62,351 bases of DNA from Saprospiraceae bacterium (lineage in GTDB: Bacteria > Bacteroidota > Bacteroidia > Chitinophagales > Saprospiraceae), in NCBI GenBank assembly GCA_022844565.1, contig JALHLK010000026.1:1-62351 (forward strand). Reading direction: 5' to 3'. How positions within the stretch are numbered: the stretch's first letter is position 1; each line of letters opens with the position of its first letter. A model generated the notes under the pieces. The model worked only from the letters and a program-made list of their open reading frames with translations. It had not been told where the DNA came from and ran no database searches. The translations under genes and the position numbers were made by a program. Of this stretch, positions 46,751-54,894 are shown one piece after another.

Positions 46751-47407
46751 ATGTTGAAAGATAACTATAAGCTAAAGGGGTTAAGAAAACAGCTCGTAAA
46801 TGATCTAAGAGCTAAAGGTATTTCAAATGAAAAAATCTTAGATGCAATATATAATGTCCCAAGGCATTATTTTTTGGAAGCAGGATTTTCTGAGTGGGCT
46901 TATAAAGATGTTCCGTTTGCAATAGGTGAAGAACAGACCATATCTCAACCCTACACGGTAGCTTTTATGACACAATTATTAGATGTGCAATCTGGTGACA
47001 AAGTTTTGGAAATTGGAACGGGGTCGGGCTATCAAGCCTGCATACTATCTTTTTTAGGGGCAAAAGTATATACGATAGAACGACAGGAGGCACTTTTCTC
47101 AAAGACAGCTTCCATTATATCGGCACTTGGTTTTGCAACAATTAAAATGATCTTAGGGGACGGATATCAAGGTATATCAGCCATAGCACCATTTGATAAA
47201 ATTATTGTGACGGCTGGAGCTCCTTCTATCCCTAAAAACTTACTTGACCAATTGAAAATAGGGGGTATTATGGTAATGCCAGTTGGTGAAGATATTCAAG
47301 AGATGATCAAAATAACCAAAGTTGATGTTAAAACATTGAAAAAGGAAAGTTTTGGTGAGTTTAGGTTCGTACCATTTTTACCTGGTGTAAATAGAAATAT
47401 GAAATAA
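46751..47407 (+). CDS. pcm: Protein-L-isoaspartate O-methyltransferase
   Basis: The ATG at 46751 gives 218 residues; two TTGs just before it are possible starts. VPRHYFLEAGFSEWAYKDVPFAIG split as in the family, EEQTISQPYTVAFM, the SAM loop VLEIGTGSGYQACIL and the IIVTAGAPSIPKNLLDQLK region identify Pcm, which methylates isoaspartyl residues to start repair of aged proteins. Two small unknown genes follow on the same strand. Confidence 0.93.
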   Translation: MLKDNYKLKGLRKQLVNDLRAKGISNEKILDAIYNVPRHYFLEAGFSEWAYKDVPFAIGEEQTISQPYTVAFMTQLLDVQSGDKVLEIGTGSGYQACILSFLGAKVYTIERQEALFSKTASIISALGFATIKMILGDGYQGISAIAPFDKIIVTAGAPSIPKNLLDQLKIGGIMVMPVGEDIQEMIKITKVDVKTLKKESFGEFRFVPFLPGVNRNMK

Positions 47408-47472
47408 TTAATTTATTTCCAGTTTCACAATTATAAAGTAGACTTTGGCACAATTTCTGTTATCTTTTATGT

Positions 47473-47808
47473 ATGGATATACAAAAGATAAATACTAGAT
47501 ACAAGTCAGAGATTGACTCATACTATAGATCAGAATATGGTGTCTCATCAAATATGATTTCATTCAAAAACCAAGTAATGGTTATTGAAGCTATCATAAC
47601 TAAACCTAGGTCAAAGTCATATAATGCTATTGCAGTTGAACTAGCTCATTTGTGGAAGCGAAGTAATAATGAGCTCAACGCTTCCTTAGCCTGCAAAGTA
47701 TTTATTGTTGATTTATTTAAAAGTCCGCAGAAGATAGGTATGACGATGAATATAAATAATTATGATGCAAAAAAAGGTGTCATATTTTATAGACAATATC
47801 TAAACTGA
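47473..47808 (+). CDS. Small protein of unknown function
   Basis: The 111-residue product starts MDIQKINTRYKSEI. It has no signal peptide or membrane helix and mixes helical and strand-like stretches; the end NYDAKKGVIFYRQYLN is not a known motif. I do not recognise a family. The base composition matches its neighbours and the start codon has a normal distance to pcm, so it is probably real. Confidence 0.5.
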   Translation: MDIQKINTRYKSEIDSYYRSEYGVSSNMISFKNQVMVIEAIITKPRSKSYNAIAVELAHLWKRSNNELNASLACKVFIVDLFKSPQKIGMTMNINNYDAKKGVIFYRQYLN

Positions 47809-47929
47809 TTTAGATCCTATTAACGTGCAAACTTAAAATTAACGTTAAAGTTGACCATCTTTTCTTGATTTCATACGTTATAGCTTATATAGTAAGAAGT
47901 ACTTGTTAAAACAGTTTTACATTTATTGT

Positions 47930-48418
47930 ATGAAAAGATTCTTGGTTTTACTTTTCTCTATTTTCTTTTTTACACTGAGTAGTCAAAGAGTACTTCAACT
48001 TGAAATGGTCAATGATCCTGAGACCATCAAGTACTATGAAGGTATGGAGTTGACTTTTAAAACCAAATATTCTGATGAATGGGTCACGCGAACTATTCAG
48101 ACCATCATGATGAAAGAGCAAGTCATCGTATTTAATGAAGGTTTTTATAAATTAGAAGAAATTACCGCTGTCGAAAATAAGCGTTTTGGCGTTCTCATCT
48201 TTTCAAGTGCAATGACTACTTTTGGTACGGCTTGGACTGGTTTTGCAGCAATTGATGAAATTGCTAGAGCAGGTAATCAGTCTTCTGCCAAGACTTGGGT
48301 AATTGGAGGTTCTGCTGCCGCAATCGGATATGCTATGAGAAAACTGTTCTACAAACATAAGAAACCTCTGACTACAAATAGATACCGTCTTCGATTGTTA
48401 GAATTGACATTATACTAG
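47930..48418 (+). CDS. Small exported or membrane protein of unknown function
   Basis: The ATG at 47930 gives 162 residues beginning MKRFLVLLFSIFFFTLSSQ, a clear signal peptide; the frame extends 9 codons upstream but would bury it. A beta-rich middle (MELTFKTKYSDEWVTRTIQ) precedes a long weakly hydrophobic segment (VLIFSSAMTTFGTAWTGFAA) and a second one (VIGGSAAAIGYAMRKLFY). It resembles Bacteroidota proteins with a short periplasmic domain and two helices, but no family is assigned. Confidence 0.6.
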   Translation: MKRFLVLLFSIFFFTLSSQRVLQLEMVNDPETIKYYEGMELTFKTKYSDEWVTRTIQTIMMKEQVIVFNEGFYKLEEITAVENKRFGVLIFSSAMTTFGTAWTGFAAIDEIARAGNQSSAKTWVIGGSAAAIGYAMRKLFYKHKKPLTTNRYRLRLLELTLY

Positions 48419-48420
48419 TT

Positions 48421-48657
48421 CAATTTGGCAATGAGTTCAATTGGCTAAAGTCGCAATTTGGCAATTATTTCAATTAACTAAAGTTGCAATTTGGCAATGA
48501 GTTCAATTGGCAATGGGTTCAATTGGCTAAAGCCGCAATTTGTCAATGAGTTTAATTGGCTGAAGCCGCAATTTGGCAATGAGTTCAATTGGCTAAAGCT
48601 GCAATTTAGCAATGAGTTCAATTGGCTAAAGGCGCCAATGAGGTCAATTAGTTTAAC
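48421..48657. repeat. 33-bp tandem repeat array, about seven copies
   Basis: Units at 48421, 48453, 48486, 48535, 48568 and 48601 plus a degraded one at 48634 repeat GCAATTTGGCAATGAGTTCA followed by ATTGGCTAAAGCC with small changes. The third unit carries a 16-bp internal duplication. Short open frames cross it on both strands (because 33 is a multiple of 3), but the 16-bp insertion breaks frame between units 1-2 and 4-6, so it is more likely non-coding. It lies between two convergent genes. Confidence 0.85.
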
Positions 48658-48701
48658 TTCAAAGGAAAGTCTGTGAAAGCTCAAAGCTAATAGCTAACAG
48701 C

Positions 48702-50846
48702 CTAATTTTTAATCCTCTTTCTCTCTCTTGGCTTAGCTGGAGCTGGTTTAGGTGCTTGTGCTGGTGCTGGTTGAGATTGTTGAGCTGCAGGATTAGTCCT
48801 TTGCATGTTTCGGGAAGTCGGTTGGGTAGGGGTAGCTTCACCGTCATATCCTTCTTTCTTCATTTCTATTGACTCCACACCTCCAATGATTTTAAACTCT
48901 GTTCGTCTGTTAAACATGTGTTCTTCATCCGAACATTTTACTCCGTTAGTACATTTATTCAGAATCACCGTCTCACCATACCCCACAGCTTTAATCCTTT
49001 GTTCCTCAACTCCTTGTCTGATCAACCACTGCTTAGCAGACTCTGATCTTCGCTGAGATAATTTTTCATTATAACCATCAGATCCCTGCGCATCAGTATG
49101 CGAAGACAACTCAATGATCATTCTAGGATATTTGGTCATTAAATCGGTAAGGTAGCTTAGGTCTGGCTCTGATTCTGGGAGAATGTCCGATTTATCAAGA
49201 TCGTAGTATATATTATTTAGTCTGATTGCTTCGTTTATTTTTACAATCTGAACGTCTAATTCAGGTGGTTTAGACCTTAAAACAATATTGTTAAAGATCA
49301 TCGAATCCGTAATAATTCCGTTTGTGTTAAATTGTATAGAGTCTGGATAGTAACCATCCTTTATAATGACGGCTTTGAATCTTCTATCCACATCCAACGG
49401 GAAGCTAAAATCATTGGAAGAGGGATTTGTTTTTGTATCAGGATATCCGCCTTGTGTTAAATCATACAATTCGACGGTGACATTGTCAAGTCTACCATTT
49501 TCATCACTTACCTCTACTCTCAAACTCACAACCATGTCTCGAATACCTACCATATACACATCATCACAACATGTTTCGCTACCTTTCATTCTTGGTTTAC
49601 CTTCTGAGGGTCTATTGGAAGTCAAGAACCCTGATCTACCATCACTATTGAATCTTAAAAACATATCATCATACGATGAATTGTACTGAAAACCCATATT
49701 TGAGGATTCTGTCCAGTTTGAACCCGTCCATTCAGAATAGAAAATATCATAACCTCCTAAACCAGCTTTACCGTCGGTGCTAAAGTATAAAGCACCATCT
49801 TTATAAAATGGAGAGATATCATCTTTTGATGTATTCACAGTTGGACCCAAATTAACAGGCGTGCCATAAGTGTCTCCATTAATTTCTGAATAATATATAT
49901 CAAAACCGCCTATCCCGCCAGGTCTATCTGAGGAGAAAAATATAACTTGTCTACCAAATAAATCACCTTCAAAGGGATGCTTATTCACAAAATCACCATT
50001 AAGTGCATCAACGGAGGTAGGAGAGCCCCAACTTGTCCCTTTAGAAACTACATAAAATATATCTGATTCATCTATGGAATTACCCAATAATTTAGCCCTT
50101 GTAAAATACATTTTTCTACCATCGCGACTAAAAGCAACTCCACCATGATGAAAACCAGCCCGATTGACTAAGTCATTCAATTTTTCTGTTTTATCAAAAT
50201 CACCCTTATCATTTTGAGTTGCACTGTATATTTTAGCATGAAAGTCACCTTCTTTACCATCTATAATGACTTCTTTTCTGCTATTAAAAGACGAGAAGTA
50301 CAATTTGCCATCAGGACCTAAAACAGGAGCTGATTCTGCGGAGCCCGAATTAACTTTACCTTTTACAAAACCGATACCCACTTCTAAATTTTGAGGATAT
50401 TTTTCATACGATTCTATGCCTAATTTAGAAATTTCTGCGGCTTTTTTCAAGCTATCGTCGATCTCAGGGTTTAAAAGTATTAAATTAAATTGTTCTAAAG
50501 CCTCTGCATACTTACCCTGAGATTTCAGCACTTCACCATAGGCTACTCGTATATCCTCATATTCTTTTTTCTTGTCTCTTTTTAGAATTCTTGAATATCC
50601 AAGCTCAGCTCTTTTAAAATCTCTAGCTCTCACATACAAATCTGCAATGGCCACTTGTAAGTTCATATCTTTACTTTCGTCATATGCTTGAGTAAACCAA
50701 TCAATCGCATTGTAATAATCACCATTTTGTGCACTCATGTCAGCGGTTGCTAATTTAGTAGCATAAGTTACCGTTTTTATTGGTTGGCCAAATAGTGGTA
50801 TTAAGGCCAAATTAAATGTAATAATTAAATAAAATATTTTCTTCAT
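48702..50846 (-). CDS. OmpA-family protein with TPR and PD40 repeats (type IX secretion/gliding-associated)
   Basis: The 714-residue protein has a signal peptide (about 1-20), TPR-like helices (about 28-140), a PD40 beta-propeller (about 165-425; LGPDGKLYFSSF, FSRDGRKMYFT, FSSDRPGGIGGFDIYYSE), a carboxypeptidase-regulatory-like Ig fold (about 440-530) and an OmpA peptidoglycan-binding domain (about 545-670; IYYDLDKSDILPE, ELSSHTDAQGSDGYN, RRTEFKI). It ends in a Pro/Ala/Gln-rich tail. This layout matches PorE-like proteins that link type IX secretion components to the wall. Its PorP-like partner is 42 bases upstream. Confidence 0.85.
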   Translation of the reverse strand: MKKIFYLIITFNLALIPLFGQPIKTVTYATKLATADMSAQNGDYYNAIDWFTQAYDESKDMNLQVAIADLYVRARDFKRAELGYSRILKRDKKKEYEDIRVAYGEVLKSQGKYAEALEQFNLILLNPEIDDSLKKAAEISKLGIESYEKYPQNLEVGIGFVKGKVNSGSAESAPVLGPDGKLYFSSFNSRKEVIIDGKEGDFHAKIYSATQNDKGDFDKTEKLNDLVNRAGFHHGGVAFSRDGRKMYFTRAKLLGNSIDESDIFYVVSKGTSWGSPTSVDALNGDFVNKHPFEGDLFGRQVIFFSSDRPGGIGGFDIYYSEINGDTYGTPVNLGPTVNTSKDDISPFYKDGALYFSTDGKAGLGGYDIFYSEWTGSNWTESSNMGFQYNSSYDDMFLRFNSDGRSGFLTSNRPSEGKPRMKGSETCCDDVYMVGIRDMVVSLRVEVSDENGRLDNVTVELYDLTQGGYPDTKTNPSSNDFSFPLDVDRRFKAVIIKDGYYPDSIQFNTNGIITDSMIFNNIVLRSKPPELDVQIVKINEAIRLNNIYYDLDKSDILPESEPDLSYLTDLMTKYPRMIIELSSHTDAQGSDGYNEKLSQRRSESAKQWLIRQGVEEQRIKAVGYGETVILNKCTNGVKCSDEEHMFNRRTEFKIIGGVESIEMKKEGYDGEATPTQPTSRNMQRTNPAAQQSQPAPAQAPKPAPAKPRERKRIKN

Positions 50847-50888
50847 TAGTATTACTTTCTAAAAATTTTAAGTGTGGGTTTGAGCTAA

Positions 50889-51938
50889 TTATAATCTAGG
50901 ACAAACTACAATAGGTTTAGTTTTTGGTTTTTTATAAATCGTTCCTATGTAAGTGACACCAAATTCTATCGCATTTTGAACATCCGAAGCTTGACTATAT
51001 CCTGTAAAAGGCAAGTCATAACTGAAACCTGCGGTAAAACCTTTAAAATCCGCTCCAGCCAGAAACTGTCCCGAAGAAGTACCTGTTCTATATCCTAGTC
51101 CTGCTTTTACGATTAATGGTTTTTCTGGATTTAATTTATATCCGGCCATAGCATTAGCTGCAACCTGAGTAGTCGGGCCCATAGATTGGACAATTAAAGT
51201 TGGTTCGAGGGTCATATTTTTATTAATCTCCGTATCGTAAGTTGCAAAGGCGGTCAATCTAAGTGGTAAATCAAATAAGCCTGAGAAAGATGCAGTACTA
51301 TTGATAAAATGAGCTGCAGAAATGCCAATTACCGTTTTATTTTTTACACCTTTGCTCGTAAAAGAAAGACCACCGACCCAATTTGAAAATGATCTTTCCA
51401 CTCTTGGTTCACCACTTTGATTATTACCAGCTAATGATTGTACTGCCTGGATATCTGGGTCAACACTACCTCTGCCTGAGATTAAAAAGCTAGTGATATC
51501 TGTACCAGTAGGAACATTCATTCTTCTATTGATGGCTGTTCGTTGTGCACCGATAGACAAATACCTTTTCTGAGTTTTATCTAAGGCTAAGTGATATGCC
51601 AATCCCATTCTAGTATGTGTATCCATAAGGTCAAACAATCCCCGAGAATCTCTATTGATAGAAAGACCTACTCCAATCCAGTCTTGTTTTCTCAACCCTC
51701 TTATTACAGGAAGATCTACACCCGCCTCTATGGTTCTAAATCCATTCACACCTGTATTTTGATACTGTTCTCTATAAATTCCAGAAGCTCGATAGGTGCC
51801 AAGAAACGAACCATTTAGTGATGGATTCAAAGCTTGAGGTGCTAATCTGAAATTTGTAAAATGTATGTCTTGACCTTGCAATGTCAGTGTTGTGAATAGC
51901 AGCGTGCAAATAAAGATAGATTGTAAATTTTTTATCAT
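50889..51938 (-). CDS. PorP/SprF-family type IX secretion membrane protein
   Basis: The 349-residue protein has a signal peptide (about 1-22) and the PorP/SprF pattern: QDIHFTNFRLAPQALNPSLNGSF split as in the family, YREQYQN, VGLSINRDSRGLFDL, RYLSIGAQ and GFTAGFSYDLPF. It forms an outer-membrane barrel, often cotranscribed with an OmpA protein as here. In Bacteroidota such pairs handle attachment or secretion of specific large surface adhesins. Confidence 0.9.
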   Translation of the reverse strand: MIKNLQSIFICTLLFTTLTLQGQDIHFTNFRLAPQALNPSLNGSFLGTYRASGIYREQYQNTGVNGFRTIEAGVDLPVIRGLRKQDWIGVGLSINRDSRGLFDLMDTHTRMGLAYHLALDKTQKRYLSIGAQRTAINRRMNVPTGTDITSFLISGRGSVDPDIQAVQSLAGNNQSGEPRVERSFSNWVGGLSFTSKGVKNKTVIGISAAHFINSTASFSGLFDLPLRLTAFATYDTEINKNMTLEPTLIVQSMGPTTQVAANAMAGYKLNPEKPLIVKAGLGYRTGTSSGQFLAGADFKGFTAGFSYDLPFTGYSQASDVQNAIEFGVTYIGTIYKKPKTKPIVVCPRL

Positions 51939-52181
51939 TTTCCTACTTATAACTTCATAAACGGTAAAAATAATAAATATGTATTAACTTGATTATTTTT
52001 AACCAGCCTTTTTGAAAAATAGGTAAAACCTAAATTTAGGCAATCCAAATCTTTATTACTTTTTACGTGAATTTAAAGGTGATTTCAGAATAAAACTGAA
52101 TTATTTTTGAAAAAATTAAATTATTTGACGTTGTTTTTTATAAATTTAATGAATTTTATAAATTAAATTAATTGATTATCA

Positions 52182-52189
52182 TATCTTTG
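52182..52189 (+). promoter_or_regulatory. -7 box (TATCTTTG) that sets the start of the next gene
   Basis: TATCTTTG fits TAnnTTTG and lies downstream of an in-frame ATT-like alternative start at 52172, so translation from the ATG at 52220 is favoured. Confidence 0.5.
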
Positions 52190-52219
52190 TGTCATTATTT
52201 AGACTTAAATATTAAAAAG

Positions 52220-52870
52220 ATGATAGAAAAAAAAATTGAAAAGAAAAATTGTAAAGTAACTTTTGTCCTTGACAAGAATGACTTCAGTGAATTTGATGAT
52301 ATTAGAGTATTAGGGGACTTCAATGGTTGGCATTATGAAAAAGGCTTGATCATGGAATTGAAGAAAGGTCAATTTAAATCTTCTATTACTGTCAAAGCAG
52401 GTATAAACTATGAATTTAGATATATCTTAAATGGTAGGCATTGGTTTAACGATCCTCAAGGTGATGGTCTTGTAGATTCTCCTTTTTATGGAATTAGCAA
52501 TACATTAATCATCATAAATGAAGCGGATGGTTCTGAGTCAAAAGTTGCTAAAACCAAAACTGTAGAAAAGACTATTCCAGCTACTGCTGAAACTGTAGCA
52601 CCTGCACCGAAAGTTGAGAAAGCACCCGCTGTTAAAAAGGCAGCCGCTGCACCAAAAGCGGAGAAAGCACCAGTTGTTAAAAAGGCAGCCACTGCACCAA
52701 AAGCGGAGAAAGCACCAGTTGTTAAAAAGGCAGCCCCTGCACCAAAAGCAGAGAAAGCACCAGTTGTTAAAAAGGCAGCACCTGCACCAAAAGTGGAGAA
52801 AGCACCAGTTGTTAAAAAGGCAGCACCTGCACCAAAAGCGGAGAAAGCTTCAACAGTTAAAAAGGCTTAA
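52220..52870 (+). CDS. Glycogen-binding (isoamylase early-set / AMPK-type CBM48) protein with Lys-Ala-Pro repeat tail
   Basis: From the ATG at 52220 the product has 216 residues. The first 95 form an early-set carbohydrate-binding domain: CKVTFVLDKNDF, VLGDFNGWHYEKG, FRYILNGRHWFNDPQGDG and SPFYGISNTLIII. Then come six 15-residue repeats of the type APAPKAEKAPVVKKA (52598-52867), a basic, histone-H1-like tail. Relatives in Bacteroidota continue into a helix-hairpin-helix domain. Here the frame stops at 52868, and that domain survives downstream only as a stop-riddled remnant (52871-53110). The role is unknown; a cytoplasmic protein binding glycogen and nucleic acid is a guess from the domains. 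Confidence 0.8.
   Translation: MIEKKIEKKNCKVTFVLDKNDFSEFDDIRVLGDFNGWHYEKGLIMELKKGQFKSSITVKAGINYEFRYILNGRHWFNDPQGDGLVDSPFYGISNTLIIINEADGSESKVAKTKTVEKTIPATAETVAPAPKVEKAPAVKKAAAAPKAEKAPVVKKAATAPKAEKAPVVKKAAPAPKAEKAPVVKKAAPAPKVEKAPVVKKAAPAPKAEKASTVKKA
52598..52867 (+). repeat. Six in-frame 45-bp coding repeats
   Basis: Six copies of a 45-bp unit encode variants of APAPKAEKAPVVKKA and end exactly at the stop codon. The high identity between neighbouring units indicates recent slippage or unequal exchange. Confidence 0.9.
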
Positions 52871-53110
52871 GATCTTAAGTAAATCGAAGGAGTTGGACCT
52901 AAAATTGTTGCGTCGTTGACAAATGGTGGTATTATAACTTTCTAAGATCTTGCGAAGGTAAAAGTTTAAAATTTAGAAGCAATTTTTAGTCCCGCTGAGT
53001 CATAATTTCCTGTAGCTAAACCAGCTGATTAGCCAGAAGAACCTAGGTTAGCAGCAGTAGACAAAATAGAAGTTTTGAAGAAATTACAAGATGGGCTTGA
53101 GTACGGTTAA
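52871..53110 (+). pseudogene. Frame-preserved helix-hairpin-helix C-terminal domain interrupted by stop codons
   Basis: Directly in frame after the stop at 52868 the DNA reads DLK, stop, IEGVGPKIVASLTNGGIITF, stop, DLAKVKV, stop, NLEAIFSPAES, stop, FPVAKPAD, stop (TAG), PEEPRLAAVDKIEVLKK then LQDGLEYG and TAA at 53108. This is the HhH domain that ends Bacteroidota L21 and early-set proteins (DDLKKIEGVGPKI ... TWPEQAxLAADGKWDELKKLQDEL). Stops lie at 52868, 52880, 52943, 52967, 53003 and 53030, yet no frameshift occurs over 80 codons. Each stop can arise by one C-to-T or G-to-A change from CAA, CAG or TGG. Confidence 0.8.
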
Positions 53111-53150
53111 AAGTTGGCATTCTGCTATATTTTATTATAGGAAAAATTAT

Positions 53151-53176
53151 AAGGGACTTCTTGGAGTCCCTTTTTT
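53151..53176 (+). terminator. Rho-independent terminator
   Basis: AAGGGACT (53151-53158) pairs with AGTCCCTT (53165-53172) around TCTTGG and runs into Ts. It lies after the dead HhH region, so the transcript still includes that region. Confidence 0.8.
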
Positions 53177-53227
53177 GTGTAAATTAAAATACTTTGGTTT
53201 TTTTATTTTATTAAACTGCTTGATTTA

Positions 53228-53258
53228 TTGGGGTTTATAGGATAATCTCTTACTTTTG
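53228..53258 (+). promoter_or_regulatory. Promoter for nhaA (-33 TTG, -7 TACTTTTG)
   Basis: TTG at 53228-53230 and TACTTTTG at 53251-53258 are separated by 20 bp, the expected spacing for the Bacteroidota primary sigma factor, 24 bases before the start codon. Confidence 0.5.
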
Positions 53259-53281
53259 TATAGTAACAATAGATAGTACAC

Positions 53282-54658
53282 ATGGCCTTTAAGTACACTT
53301 TTAAAAAAGCTATTCAGCAATCAATATCTGATAAGTATATAGCAGAACCCATGCAGCGGTTTTTATCAAATTCTTCAATGAGCGGAATCTTGTTATTTGC
53401 ATCTGCTGTTTTAGCATTAATTCTTGCTAATTCGCCCATGTCGGAGCAATATCATGACTTCTGGAAACAAAAATTCTCAATTGGCTTTGGAGAGCGGGCA
53501 TTATCAAAGACCTTACATCATTGGATAAATGATGGATTAATGGCTATTTTTTTCTTTGTAGTTGGTTTAGAATTAAAGAAGGAAATAATAGCAGGAGAAT
53601 TAAGAGAATTTAAGAAAGCTGTTGTTCCGTTAGTTGGAGCTATAGGAGGTATGGTTTTACCAGCTTCTATATATTTATTTTTTACCCACAATACAGATTA
53701 CAGTGCAGGGTGGGGTATACCGATGGCTACTGATATTGCTTTCGCACTAGGAATAGTCTATCTTCTAGGCGATCGTGTTCCGTTATCATTAAAAGTATTC
53801 TTAACTGCACTGGCTATCATAGATGATCTAGGTGCCGTGTTGGTAATTGCCATATTTTACACATCTGATCTTAATCTATTAAGTTTAGGGGTAGGTTTCA
53901 TTGTACTTTCGATAATGCTGATCGCGAATTATATTGGAATACGCAATACATTATTTTACGGAGTATTGGGGATTGGGGGATTGTGGCTTGCATTTCTTAT
54001 GTCAGGCGTACATGCGACTATAGCTGCTGTTTTAGCGGCATTTGCTATTCCTGCAAGAGTCAAAGTAAAAGAGCAAGAATATATAATAGGTATGAATGAT
54101 TTAATGAAAAAGTTTAGCAATGAAGAAGGAAATGGAATGAATATATTGACGTCTAAACAGCATTATATTATACAGGATATTAAAAAATATTCTACAAAGG
54201 CTTTGACACCTATTCAAAATTTAGAATATGTAATGCATCCTTTTGTCGCCTTCATCGTTATGCCAATTTTTGCATTGGCAAATGCCGGTGTAACCATCAA
54301 GGCAGATGTTTTGTCAAATATCAATCACCCAGTTTTTTTGGGTGTCTTTTTTGGTTTGCTTTTTGGTAAAGTGATAGGGGTTTATGGACTAGTTAGTCTG
54401 GGGTTAAAATTAAAGTGGTACACCCTTCCCGATGATATGAATAATAGGCATTTAATTGCCTGTGGTTTTTTGGCAGCTATTGGTTTCACAATGTCTTTAT
54501 TTATTATAGAATTGGCTTTTGTGGATAAGAATTTAGGGGTGATTGCTAAAATGGCTGTGTTAAGTGCCACATGTACAAGTAGTATTATTGCTTATATTTT
54601 ACTATTAAATAATTCTCCAAAATTATTGAATTCAACTGAAATTGTAGATTCTAATTAA
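53282..54658 (+). CDS. nhaA: Na+/H+ antiporter NhaA
   Basis: The 458-residue inner-membrane protein exchanges internal Na+ for H+. It has about 11-12 membrane helices and family blocks FFFVVGLELKKEI, MATDIAFALGIVYLLG and the ion-binding pair ALAIIDDLGAVLVIAIFY (two adjacent Asp). The stretch about 262-305 (KVKEQEYIIGMNDLMKKF) is the cytoplasmic loop. It stands alone; the 236-bp gap after it holds no recognised feature. Confidence 0.94.
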   Translation: MAFKYTFKKAIQQSISDKYIAEPMQRFLSNSSMSGILLFASAVLALILANSPMSEQYHDFWKQKFSIGFGERALSKTLHHWINDGLMAIFFFVVGLELKKEIIAGELREFKKAVVPLVGAIGGMVLPASIYLFFTHNTDYSAGWGIPMATDIAFALGIVYLLGDRVPLSLKVFLTALAIIDDLGAVLVIAIFYTSDLNLLSLGVGFIVLSIMLIANYIGIRNTLFYGVLGIGGLWLAFLMSGVHATIAAVLAAFAIPARVKVKEQEYIIGMNDLMKKFSNEEGNGMNILTSKQHYIIQDIKKYSTKALTPIQNLEYVMHPFVAFIVMPIFALANAGVTIKADVLSNINHPVFLGVFFGLLFGKVIGVYGLVSLGLKLKWYTLPDDMNNRHLIACGFLAAIGFTMSLFIIELAFVDKNLGVIAKMAVLSATCTSSIIAYILLLNNSPKLLNSTEIVDSN

Positions 54659-54894
54659 TATTGTTTATTATCATTCTATTTAAACAATCAGTTGAAAGAC
54701 CACACTTCGAAAATTTATTTTAAGTTGATTGTTGAAATTATATTAAATTCAATGCTTTGGTTATAAATTATTTGTAAGTTTAAATATCTATGAATTTGTG
54801 GCTTTTTGACTTTTTGAATTAGGCTCAATGAAATGATGTTTTTACAAATTTATTAATGAGAATTAGTCTAAGAAATAATGCTTTGCCCGTCTAT

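Noticed and set aside
48421-48657. CRISPR array
   Set aside because: The copies are directly adjacent with no unique spacers and no cas genes nearby.
48478-48684. Open frames on both strands across the 33-bp array
   Set aside because: A 33-bp unit stays open by arithmetic; the 16-bp duplication breaks the frame and there is no start context or promoter.
52614-52919. Open frame rich in Lys, His, Gln and Leu overlapping the CBM48-like gene
   Set aside because: It is the +1 shadow of the 45-bp repeats; the real frame has a folded domain and promoter.
52868-53110. Reassigned stop codons genome-wide (alternative genetic code)
   Set aside because: All other genes in the window end normally at TAA, TAG or TGA and have no internal stops, so a general code change is excluded; only local readthrough remains open.
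53282-54658. Link between NhaA and the upstream CBM48-like gene as one operon
   Set aside because: A clear terminator at 53151-53176 and a separate promoter at 53228-53258 lie between them.
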